A DNA stretch of 64,000 nucleotides from Leifsonia virtsii (lineage in GTDB: Bacteria; Actinomycetota; Actinomycetes; Actinomycetales; Microbacteriaceae), in NCBI RefSeq assembly GCF_030433675.1, contig NZ_JAROCB010000002.1, positions 620,001-684,000 of the forward strand, read 5' to 3'. The notes under the pieces were generated by a model. The model had not been told where the DNA came from and ran no database searches. It saw nothing but the letters and a program-made list of their open reading frames with translations. Positions 57,951 through 64,000 of this stretch are shown here, piece by piece. Every line of letters begins with the position of its first letter. Position 1 is the first letter of the stretch. The position numbers and the translations under genes are program-made.

Positions 57951-58448
57951 ATGGCGATCCGGTACTGGCTCGGGGTGGTGCAGCAGGACCACGTGCTGCG
58001 CGGGGTCGCGGGCGGGTTCGCCCAGGTGAACCACGGCGCCAGGGCGCCGCTCGCGCAGATGGGCCCGGCCGACGGCTTCGTCTACTACTCGCCCCGCGTC
58101 TCGTACCCCGACGGCGAGCCGCTGAAGCAGTTCACCGCGGTCGGCCGTATCGCCGACGACGAGGTGTTCCAGGTCACGCAGGGTCCGGCGATGCGCGGCC
58201 CGGCCGGAGACTTCCTGCCCTGGCGGCGCCGGGTCGACTGGGACCACGACGCCGTCGCCACGCCCATCCGCCCGCTCCTCGACGCGCTGGACTTCACCCG
58301 CGACCGCGCGGGCTGGGGCTATCAGCTGCGCCGCGGCGTGATCGAGCTCACCCGGCACGACTTCGAGCTGATCCGCCGGCAGATGCGACCGTCACCGGGC
58401 GAAACACGGAAGGGCCGCCCGCCCGCCCGCATTACGATGGCCCGGTGA
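57951..58448 (+). CDS. EVE domain protein
   Basis: This 165-residue protein matches the EVE (PUA-like) domain: RYWLGVVQQDHVLRGVAGGFAQVNHGARAPLAQMGPADGFVYYSPRVSYPDGEPLKQFTAVGRIADDEVFQV and the conserved FLPWRRRVDWDH pattern. EVE domains bind modified bases or RNA and are common near defence genes, but no such neighbours appear here. The ATG at 57951 is the first plausible start of the domain. It overlaps the next gene (ComB-like) at GTGA 58445-58448, so the two are coupled. A role in modified-nucleic-acid recognition is inference. Confidence 0.85.
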   Translation: MAIRYWLGVVQQDHVLRGVAGGFAQVNHGARAPLAQMGPADGFVYYSPRVSYPDGEPLKQFTAVGRIADDEVFQVTQGPAMRGPAGDFLPWRRRVDWDHDAVATPIRPLLDALDFTRDRAGWGYQLRRGVIELTRHDFELIRRQMRPSPGETRKGRPPARITMAR

Positions 58449-59047
58449 CCCAGCAGGCCCTCCTCTCCACCGTCCCCGCCGCTCACCGCCAGGCCAAGTA
58501 CCAGGTGCGCTTCGACTGGGGTGTGGAGGGTGCGGTCGCTGTGGCCGCCGACGCCGACGTGGTGGTGTGGGTGGATGCGCTCCCCGCCGATGCCGGCGCT
58601 CCCGCCGCCCCGGCCGATCTGCCCGGCGACGGCGCGGTGCTGGTCGCGGGCCTGACCGACGCCGCCGCCGTCGCGCAGTGGATCCTGGACGAGCAGGTCC
58701 GCCTCGGCCGCCGGGCGATGATCTCGCTCGTCGCCGCGGGCGCGACCACCCCGGCCGGCTCACCGCGGTTCGCGGTCGAGGACCTGCTCGCCGCGGGCGC
58801 CGTCGTCGACGCGCTCGCCGCACTTGGAATCGACTACTCCTCGCCGGAGGCCGCCGCCGCCTGCGCCTCCTTCACGGGCCTCCGCGGCGCGGTCGCACAC
58901 CTGCTCACCGCCTCCGTCTCCGGGCAGGAGCGGATCGCCGCGGGCGAGGCCGCGGCCGACATCGCCGTCCTCGGCCGGCTCGGCACCTCCGATGCTGTGA
59001 CCGTGCTGCGAGCCTCCCGGCAGAGCGGTGCGCCCGCGGCGGAATGA
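58445..59047 (+). CDS. 2-phosphosulfolactate phosphatase family (ComB-like) protein
   Basis: This 200-residue protein resembles ComB: QVRFDWGVEGAVAVAADADVVVWVDAL at the N-terminus and the domain's later parts VLVAGLTDAAAVAQWILDEQ, MISLVAAGATTPAGSPRFAVEDLLAAGAVVDAL. ComB hydrolyses phosphosulfolactate in coenzyme M synthesis in archaea; in actinobacteria the role is unknown and probably different. TACGAT lies exactly six bases before the GTG at 58445, inside the EVE coding end, so it could also be transcribed on its own, leaderless. It overlaps the EVE stop by four bases. Confidence 0.75.
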   Translation: MTQQALLSTVPAAHRQAKYQVRFDWGVEGAVAVAADADVVVWVDALPADAGAPAAPADLPGDGAVLVAGLTDAAAVAQWILDEQVRLGRRAMISLVAAGATTPAGSPRFAVEDLLAAGAVVDALAALGIDYSSPEAAAACASFTGLRGAVAHLLTASVSGQERIAAGEAAADIAVLGRLGTSDAVTVLRASRQSGAPAAE

Positions 59048-59090
59048 TCGCCCGGCCGCGTACGTTGGCGGTTCACAGGAGGTTTATTCG

Positions 59091-59393
59091 ATGAAAGCCG
59101 TGCTGAACGACACCGTGATCGCCGAGGCCCCGCAGGAGGACCTCATCCGCATCGAGGGCAACTGGTACTTCCCGCCGGCGAGCGTGAAGTCCGAGTACCT
59201 CGTCGAGAGCGACACGCCCTACACGTGTCCGTGGAAGGGCGAGTGCCAGTACTTCTCCGTGAAGTCCGACTCCGGTCTACTGCAGGACCGCGCGTGGAGC
59301 TACCCGACGCCATACCCGAGCTCGTTCGACCGGGTGGGCAAGGACTACAGCAATTACGTCGCCTTCTGGAAGGACGTCCGCGTCGTCGACTGA
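59091..59393 (+). CDS. DUF427 family protein
   Basis: This 100-residue protein matches DUF427 (nucleotidyltransferase-like or NTP-binding small protein): MKAVLNDTVIAEAPQEDLIRIEGNWYFPPASVKSEYLVESDTPYTCPWKGECQYFSV and the later WSYPTPYPSSFDRVGKDYSNYVAFWKDVRV. CPWKGECQY, with two cysteines flanking WKG, is its most conserved stretch. The family function is unknown. GGAGG sits nine bases before the ATG at 59091, so it is SD-led. It lies 44 bases after the ComB-like gene and 17 before the sugar-dehydrogenase lipoprotein. Confidence 0.85.
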   Translation: MKAVLNDTVIAEAPQEDLIRIEGNWYFPPASVKSEYLVESDTPYTCPWKGECQYFSVKSDSGLLQDRAWSYPTPYPSSFDRVGKDYSNYVAFWKDVRVVD

Positions 59394-59409
59394 CGACGCC
59401 GGAGGCACG

Positions 59410-60576
59410 ATGTTCCGACTCGGCCGTCGCCCGGGGCTCATGGCCCTGGCGGCGGCCGCGCTCGTCCTCGCGGGCTGCTCGTCCCCGGCCCCCGATCCGA
59501 CCGTGACGCGCACGCCCACGGCGACGCCGCGGCCGAGCGGGTCCTCTGCGCCGGTCGCCGCCATCCCGTGGCAGCCGGGCACCGACACGACCGTCCTGGA
59601 GACCGGCCTGGACGCGCCGTGGTCGGTGGTCCCGCTGCCGAGCGGCTCCGCGCTGATCAGCGAGCGCGACTCCGGCCTCGTCCGCGAGCGGCTGCCGCAG
59701 GGCGGCCTGCGCGACGTGGGCACCGTCCCGGGCGTCGTGCACCAGGGGGAGGGCGGCCTGCTCGGCCTGGCGGTGCAGGACAAGGCGGCGCCCTCCCACC
59801 TGTACGCCTACCTGACGACCGCGGACGACAACCGGGTGGTCCGGATGCCCCTGACCGGCGTGCCCGGCAGCTACGCGATCGGCGCGCCCGAGCCCGTCGT
59901 CACCGGCATCCCGAAGGCGTCCAACCACGACGGCGGGCGCATCGCGTTCGGCCCGGACGGGATGCTCTACATCACCGCCGGCGACGCCTCGAATCCCTCG
60001 AACGCGCAGGACGTCGCCTCCCTCGGCGGCAAGATCCTCCGCGTCACCCCGGAGGGGCAGGTGCCGGGCGACAACCCGTTCCCGGGTTCGCCGGTGTGGT
60101 CGTACGGCCACCGCAACCCGCAGGGCATCGGCTGGGATTCGCGCGGCACCATGTGGGCGAGCGAGTTCGGCCAGAACACCTGGGACGAGCTCAACATCAT
60201 CCACTCGGGGTCGAACTACGGCTGGCCCGTGGTGGAGGGCATCGGCGGTGACCCGAAGTACACCGACCCGGTCGCGCAGTGGCCGACCGACGAGGCCAGC
60301 CCGAGCGGACTGGCCGTGGTCGGCGACACCGTCTTCCTCGCGGCGCTGCGCGGGCAGCGGCTGTGGACGGCGTGGTCGACAGCCGGCGCGGCCCCGGTGA
60401 CCGTCGCGCCGTTCTTCGACGGCGCGTTCGGACGCCTGCGCGACGTCGTCGCCCGCGGCGACCGGCTCTGGCTGCTGACGAACAACACCGACGGCCGTGG
60501 ATCGCCCCAGAGCGGGGACGACCGGTTGATCGAGGTGCCGCTCGTGCCGGCGGTGGGCCTGAAGCACCCGGGCTGA
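59410..60576 (+). CDS. PQQ-type sorbosone/glucose dehydrogenase-like lipoprotein
   Basis: This 388-residue protein has a signal peptide with lipobox LVLAGC at residues 18-23, a proline/threonine-rich linker (residues 28-48), and a six-bladed beta-propeller of the glucose/sorbosone dehydrogenase type: LDAPWSVVPLPSGSALISERDSGLV, GLLGLAVQDKAAPSHLYAYLTT, NHDGGRIAFGPDGMLYITAGDASNPSNAQD, VWSYGHRNPQGIGWDSRGTMWASEFGQNTWDELN and IHSGSNYGWPVVEG. It is likely a membrane-anchored, outward-facing quinoprotein that oxidises aldoses, but PQQ synthesis genes are not in view, so the cofactor is uncertain. Confidence 0.86.
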   Translation: MFRLGRRPGLMALAAAALVLAGCSSPAPDPTVTRTPTATPRPSGSSAPVAAIPWQPGTDTTVLETGLDAPWSVVPLPSGSALISERDSGLVRERLPQGGLRDVGTVPGVVHQGEGGLLGLAVQDKAAPSHLYAYLTTADDNRVVRMPLTGVPGSYAIGAPEPVVTGIPKASNHDGGRIAFGPDGMLYITAGDASNPSNAQDVASLGGKILRVTPEGQVPGDNPFPGSPVWSYGHRNPQGIGWDSRGTMWASEFGQNTWDELNIIHSGSNYGWPVVEGIGGDPKYTDPVAQWPTDEASPSGLAVVGDTVFLAALRGQRLWTAWSTAGAAPVTVAPFFDGAFGRLRDVVARGDRLWLLTNNTDGRGSPQSGDDRLIEVPLVPAVGLKHPG

Positions 60577-60626
60577 CGCGCTCCACCCGGTAGTCTGGTG
60601 GGGAACCACCGATCGGGAGCAGAACC

Positions 60627-61190
60627 CTGAGCATCATCCTCGGATACGATCCGGCCACCTTGCGCGAGCGCGTCGATCTCCGCGCTGCCGACGAGCGTCT
60701 CGAGGAGCTCGGCAGCCTGCGGAGCCTTTCCGCGCTCAACGAGAAGACCGTGCTGCTCCGCCTGCTCGGCCGGCTGGACGACGCGATCGAGGTCGCCAAC
60801 GAGGCGGTGCGTCAGGCCCGGTTCACCGGCGACCGCGAGCAGCTGCTCGGCGCCCGCGTCCGCCGCGCCCAGGTGCTGCAGTACCAGGGCAAGACCGACG
60901 AGGCGATCGTGGAGCTCACCGGCTGCGTCGACGAGGCGCGCGGCCGGGAGTGGACGGCGCTGGAGGCGTTCGCCATCCAGAACCGCGGCAAGGTGTGGTT
61001 CGACACCGGCGACTTCGAGAACGCGCTGGCCGACATGACCGCCGCCGTCTTCCTGCGCGAGAAGCTAGGCGCGTCGCCCGCCGAGATCCAGGCGGCCCTC
61101 ACGGCGGTCGCCGTCGTGCAGACGGCGCTCGACGCGCACCGCGGCGCCGCGCCCGCATCCGACGCTGAGGGCGACCCCGATCACGCGTAG
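60627..61190 (+). CDS. Tetratricopeptide-like protein, probable CTG start
   Basis: This is a helical protein of about 187 residues with TPR-like helix pairs (LGRLDDAIEVANEAVRQARFTGDREQLLGARVRRAQVLQYQGKTDEAIVELTGCVDEARGREWTALEAFAIQNRGKVWFDTGDFENALADMTAAVFLREKLG). It probably scaffolds other proteins. The codon at 60627 is CTG, with GGGAG correctly spaced upstream, and the sequence that follows (SIILGYDPATLRERV) reads as part of the domain. The other candidate, TTG at 60660, lacks a ribosome site. I prefer 60627, but the start needs evidence. Confidence 0.65.
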   Translation: MSIILGYDPATLRERVDLRAADERLEELGSLRSLSALNEKTVLLRLLGRLDDAIEVANEAVRQARFTGDREQLLGARVRRAQVLQYQGKTDEAIVELTGCVDEARGREWTALEAFAIQNRGKVWFDTGDFENALADMTAAVFLREKLGASPAEIQAALTAVAVVQTALDAHRGAAPASDAEGDPDHA

Positions 61191-61238
61191 GATGCAGGCC
61201 ATGGAGGTTGTGAGCTCTCCCGCGGGAGGTCGTGCCTG

Positions 61239-61736
61239 ATGGCCGAGCTCGACCGCGTGCGCCGCTGGGCGGAGGCCCTGATCGCCCTCCACCTCGACCC
61301 GGCGCACTGGAGCTTCGGCTTCGACAACGCGAAGACGCGCGCCGGTCAGTGCAACTTCACCGACAAGCGCATCACGGTCTCCCGCTACCTGGCGTCGCGG
61401 TACGAGGACGACGAGATCCACCAGATCCTGCTGCACGAGGTCGCGCATGCGCTCGCCGGTCCGCGGGCAGGCCACGGCCCGAAGTGGCGGGCGATCGCCC
61501 TCGACCTCGGCTACGAGGGCAAGCGGCTGCACGGCGGTGCGATCGCCGACGACCTGGCGCCGTGGGTCGGCACCTGCCCCAACGGGCACACCCACTACCG
61601 CTATCGGAAGCCGGCTCGGGCGCTCGCGTGCGGCGCATGCAGTCGCCGGTTCGACGCGGCCAACCTGATCTCGTGGCAGCACCGAGAGGTGTCGGCCTCC
61701 CAGCGGAAGGTCGCGGCGGCGGCTGCTGCGGAATAG
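61239..61736 (+). CDS. SprT-like zinc metalloprotein
   Basis: This 165-residue protein has the HExxH zinc-binding motif HEVAHAL at residues 66-72 in a SprT-like fold, with HLDPAHWSFGFDNAKTRAGQCNF before it and a zinc-ribbon-like CPNGHTHYRYRKPARALACGACSRRFD at residues 113-142. SprT/Spartan-type proteins are DNA-associated metalloproteases in higher organisms; bacterial SprT function is not defined. The ATG at 61239 starts 48 bases after the TPR gene, so cotranscription is likely. The convergent GNAT gene ends 24 bases downstream. Confidence 0.83.
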   Translation: MAELDRVRRWAEALIALHLDPAHWSFGFDNAKTRAGQCNFTDKRITVSRYLASRYEDDEIHQILLHEVAHALAGPRAGHGPKWRAIALDLGYEGKRLHGGAIADDLAPWVGTCPNGHTHYRYRKPARALACGACSRRFDAANLISWQHREVSASQRKVAAAAAAE

Positions 61737-61759
61737 CCCGTTCTCCGCGGAGCCCGTTC

Positions 61760-62368
61760 TCAGAGCCGCGCCGCGCCGAGGCGTTCGTCCAGCGAATCCC
61801 GGACGGCCGGCCACTCCTCACGCAGGATCGAGTACACGGCGGTGTCGCGCCACGTGCCGTCCGCACGGCGCTGGGTGTGCCGGAGGACGCCCTCGAAGCT
61901 CGCACCGAGGCGCAGGATGGCGGAGCGCGAGCGCTCGTTGAGCACGTCGGCCTGCAGCTTGACGCGCTCGAAGCCGTGGTCGAACGCGGTGCCGAGCAGC
62001 AGCCGCTTGGTCTCGGCGTTGACCCGGCCGCCCCAGGCCTCCGGGGCGTAGGCCGTCCAGCCGATGTGCGCCGACTCGTTCGCCAGGTCGAAGTCGCCGA
62101 GCGTGGTCGTGCCGACGAGCCGGTCGCCGTCGCGCAGCACGACGGCGGTGACGTTGCTGCGGTCCCAGTCGAGGTAGCGGAGGATGAACTCGCGCCACTC
62201 CTCGTAGGTGTCCCGGTACGCGGCAGGGCCGCCGCCCCATCCGCCCGCGAACACCTCGGGGTGCCCGATCGCGTCGAACAGGTCGGGGAGGTCGTCGAGC
62301 GTGAGCGCGCGCAGCAGGACCGTCGAGCCCTCCAGCGTCGCGTGCGGGTCCGGGCGTGTCGCGGTCAT
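61760..62368 (-). CDS. GNAT-family N-acetyltransferase (RimJ-like)
   Basis: This 202-residue protein has the GNAT layout: VLLRALTLDDLPDLFDAIGHPEVF, VGTTTLGDFDLANESAHIGWTAYAPEAWGGRVNAETKRLLLGTAFDHG and FERVKLQADVLNERSRSAILRLGASFEGVLRHTQRRADGTWRDTAVYSILREEW, which is the RimJ/RimL group. It acetylates an N-terminal amine of a protein or a small amine. CATACT exactly six bases before the ATG at 62368 supports a leaderless mRNA. It is divergent from the CGNR regulator. Confidence 0.85.
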   Translation of the reverse strand: MTATRPDPHATLEGSTVLLRALTLDDLPDLFDAIGHPEVFAGGWGGGPAAYRDTYEEWREFILRYLDWDRSNVTAVVLRDGDRLVGTTTLGDFDLANESAHIGWTAYAPEAWGGRVNAETKRLLLGTAFDHGFERVKLQADVLNERSRSAILRLGASFEGVLRHTQRRADGTWRDTAVYSILREEWPAVRDSLDERLGAARL

Positions 62369-62457
62369 CCGCCCAGTATGCCGTGCGCCGGGGCCGCGCG
62401 CCGTCCGTCTCCGGTAGGGTTTTCCGGGCGCCTGGCGTCGTGTCGGAGGACGCTGCG

Positions 62458-62478
62458 GTAACCGAATATATTGGTTAC
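62458..62478. promoter_or_regulatory. Palindrome GTAACC-N9-GGTTAC overlapping the -10 of the CGNR gene
   Basis: GTAACC (62458-62463) and GGTTAC (62473-62478) are inverted repeats with nine bases between, ending directly at the start codon 62479. The spacer contains the -10 TATATT (62467-62472), exactly six bases before the ATG. A repressor bound here would block the only promoter of a leaderless mRNA. The encoded CGNR protein is the obvious candidate binder. Confidence 0.65.
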
Positions 62479-63093
62479 ATGGCGACCGAAGCGATCGTGA
62501 CCAGGGGAACCGGCCAGTGGATGGAACCGGCCGACGGCCAACGTTGGTGGTTCGACTCCGGCTCGCTCGCGCTCGACTTCGCCTACACCGGCGGCCTCGA
62601 CCACCCCGAGGTGGAGGAGTGGCAGACGGTCCGCGACCCCGCCACCCTCAACGCCTGGCTGACCGAGCGTTTCCCGGAGGTGGCGCCGACGGCGGGTGAG
62701 CGCGAGCTGCGCGACGCCCGCACCCTCCGCTCCGCGATCGGCCGGCTGGCGCGCCAGGCGAGCCTCGGCCAGCAGTTGGAGCCGGACGACGTGGATGTGA
62801 TCAACCTGTTCGCGGCGACGCCCGACATCCCGCCGGTGCTCGTCGGCGGCGGCCGTCAGGCGGGCCGGACCAACGCCCGCCCGCACCAGGCTCTCGGCTC
62901 GATCGCGCGCGACGCCGTCCGTCTGTTCGGCCCCGACGTCGACGGCCGCATCCGCGAGTGCTCGGCGGACGACTGCGACCTCGTCTACCTCGACACCTCG
63001 CGCAGCGGCACGCGCCGCTGGTGCTCCATGCAGCGCTGCGGCAACCGCGCGAAGGTGCGCGCTCACCGGGCGAGGGCGGCGGCCACGCGCTGA
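62479..63093 (+). CDS. CGNR zinc-finger transcriptional regulator
   Basis: This 204-residue protein has an ABATE-type N-terminal domain (RWWFDSGSLALDFAYTGGLDH, ERELRDARTLRSAIGRLARQ) and a C-terminal CGNR zinc finger (IRECSADDCDLVYLDTSRSGTRRWCSMQRCGNRAKVRAHRA), with four cysteines and the CGNR sequence itself. CGNR proteins regulate nearby metabolic or stress genes. The ATG at 62479 is supported by the -10 hexamer TATATT six bases upstream. It lies in front of the pxpAB genes in the same direction (47-base gap) and may control them, as well as itself through its palindrome. Confidence 0.86.
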   Translation: MATEAIVTRGTGQWMEPADGQRWWFDSGSLALDFAYTGGLDHPEVEEWQTVRDPATLNAWLTERFPEVAPTAGERELRDARTLRSAIGRLARQASLGQQLEPDDVDVINLFAATPDIPPVLVGGGRQAGRTNARPHQALGSIARDAVRLFGPDVDGRIRECSADDCDLVYLDTSRSGTRRWCSMQRCGNRAKVRAHRARAAATR

Positions 63094-63140
63094 CTCCGCG
63101 TCCGTAGCTGGCCAGTGATCAGGCACGCCAGAATAGGGGT

Positions 63141-63902
63141 ATGCCGCGTTCCGTCGACCTCAACAGCGACCTGGGCGAGTCGTTCGGCGCCTGGACGATG
63201 GGCGACGACACCGCGCTGCTGCGGATCGTGTCGAGCGCGAACGTCGCCTGCGGCTTCCACGCGGGCGACGCGTCCACGATGCTCTCCACGTGCCGGGAGG
63301 CCGCGGCGAACGGCGTGACCGTCGGCGCGCACGTCTCCTACCGCGACCTGGCCGGCTTCGGGCGGCGCGCGATGGAGGTGCCCGCCGGCGAGCTGCGCGA
63401 CGAGGTGCTGTACCAGCTCTCCGCCCTCGCCGGGCTGGCCCGCGTGGCCGGTACCGCCGTCCGCTACGTCAAGCCGCACGGCGCCCTCTACAACCGGATC
63501 GTCGCCGACGAACGCCAGGCCCGGGCCGTGGTGGACGCAGTGGTCGCGTTCGACCCGCGCCTCGCGATGCTGGGCCTCGCCGGCTCCGCGGTGGAGCGTG
63601 CGGCGGAGGAGGCCGGGCTCCGCTTCGTGCGGGAGGCGTTCGTCGACCGCAGCTACCGCGCAGACGGCACGCTCGTGCCGCGCGGCGAGCCCGGTGCTCT
63701 GCTCACGGACGACGCCGCGATCGCCGAGCGCGCGGTCCGCATGGTCGCCGACGGAGTGGTGACCGCCGCCGACGGCAGCGACATCGCCGTGACCGTCGAT
63801 TCGCTCTGCGTCCACGGCGACACCCCCGGCGCCGTCGCCATGGCCGCGGCCGTGCGGGAGGCCCTGGCCGCGGCCGGCGTCGAGGTCGGGCCGTTCGCAT
63901 GA
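63141..63902 (+). CDS. pxpA: 5-oxoprolinase subunit PxpA (LamB/YcsF family)
   Basis: This 253-residue protein starts [44 protein letters not shown], the LamB/YcsF signature with the catalytic DLGE and CGFHAGD segments, then [32 protein letters not shown] and [29 protein letters not shown]. In the PxpABC complex it hydrolyses the ring of 5-oxoproline using ATP. CAGAAT exactly six bases before the ATG at 63141 suggests a leaderless start. Its stop overlaps the pxpB start by ATGA. Operon with pxpB and, probably beyond the edge, pxpC. Confidence 0.9.
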   Translation: MPRSVDLNSDLGESFGAWTMGDDTALLRIVSSANVACGFHAGDASTMLSTCREAAANGVTVGAHVSYRDLAGFGRRAMEVPAGELRDEVLYQLSALAGLARVAGTAVRYVKPHGALYNRIVADERQARAVVDAVVAFDPRLAMLGLAGSAVERAAEEAGLRFVREAFVDRSYRADGTLVPRGEPGALLTDDAAIAERAVRMVADGVVTAADGSDIAVTVDSLCVHGDTPGAVAMAAAVREALAAAGVEVGPFA

Positions 63903-64000
63903 CCGGCCGCCGCATCCTGCCGTACGGCGACCACGCCCTGCTCGTGGAGCTGGACGACCTGGACGCGGTGCTCGCCCTGTTCCGCGGCCTCGACGCCTCC
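63899..64000 (+). CDS. pxpB: 5-oxoprolinase subunit PxpB (KipI family), N-terminus only
   Basis: The frame from the ATG at 63899 gives [34 protein letters not shown] before the window ends. The GDHALLVEL stretch is the start of the PxpB/KipI family, matching the position after PxpA. The 4-base overlap with the pxpA stop and the conserved gene order pxpA-pxpB-pxpC support the call. Only 34 residues are visible, so nothing else can be judged. Confidence 0.8.
   Translation, partial: MTGRRILPYGDHALLVELDDLDAVLALFRGLDAS

Overview
The window is a chromosomal segment from a very GC-rich actinobacterium. Short intergenic gaps, frequent GTG starts, two DUF805 proteins, two HelD-type helicases, an Lhr-Nei2 pair, a bioYMN/BioQ locus, a glycine-rich LCP protein and the general protein styles all fit Microbacteriaceae (Leifsonia-like). 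That placement is inference, because no rRNA or marker gene was compared. I found no rRNA, tRNA, CRISPR array, insertion sequence or prophage. About 67 protein genes are listed; the genes at both window edges are cut.

Layout. 1-4.3 kb: a truncated secreted phosphoesterase, an Xre/RES toxin-antitoxin pair, a membrane sensor-like protein, peptidase E, and a DUF998-type membrane gene that appears broken by a single-base frameshift in a G-run. 4.4-9.2 kb: GH15 glycosidase, DHA2-type MFS exporter, ribokinase, methyltransferase. 9.2-15.4 kb: hemerythrin, DUF805, HelD helicase with a rifamycin-element-like site upstream, AraC regulator, MFS exporter and an unlisted 45-residue acidic protein. 15.5-25.9 kb: small stress and metabolic genes (DHFR-like, TMEM175-like channel, universal stress protein, VOC, cupin, nitronate monooxygenase, hydrolase-LuxR fusion, methyltransferase, TelA-DUF2200 operon, META lipoprotein, DUF805, LysR). 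26.1-30.8 kb: a 1589-residue secreted nuclease/5'-nucleotidase fusion followed by a large terminator and a cluster of intergenic repeats. 31.1-34.1 kb: biotin ECF transporter operon (bioY-bioM-bioN plus a CHY zinc-finger gene) divergent from a TetR gene, with two TGAAC-N3-GTTCA operators between them. 34.6-42.4 kb: ScbR-like TetR, pyruvate oxidase, secreted SGNH hydrolase, LCP protein, MarR, FMN reductase. 42.5-52.7 kb: Nei2 and Lhr repair genes, esterase, NUDIX, hydrolase-TetR operon, DEAD-box helicase. 53-64 kb: second HelD, DUF1684/SRPBCC pair, ECF sigma factor with a long C-terminus, EVE and ComB-like pair, DUF427, glucose/sorbosone-dehydrogenase-like lipoprotein, SprT-like metalloprotein, GNAT, a CGNR regulator and the start of the pxpAB 5-oxoprolinase operon.

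Recurring themes. First, at least 14 genes carry a (T/C)A-N3-T hexamer ending exactly six bases before the start codon, which indicates leaderless transcription and fixes many starts. Second, several convergent gene pairs are separated by very long perfect inverted repeats (26-bp and 23-bp arms). Third, several regulators sit beside clear palindromic operators (BioQ, a hydrolase-linked TetR, CGNR). Much of the window is ordinary core metabolism. The least conventional items are the HelD/rifamycin-element arrangement, the nuclease fusion, the RES toxin pair, the repeat cluster and the small acidic protein.
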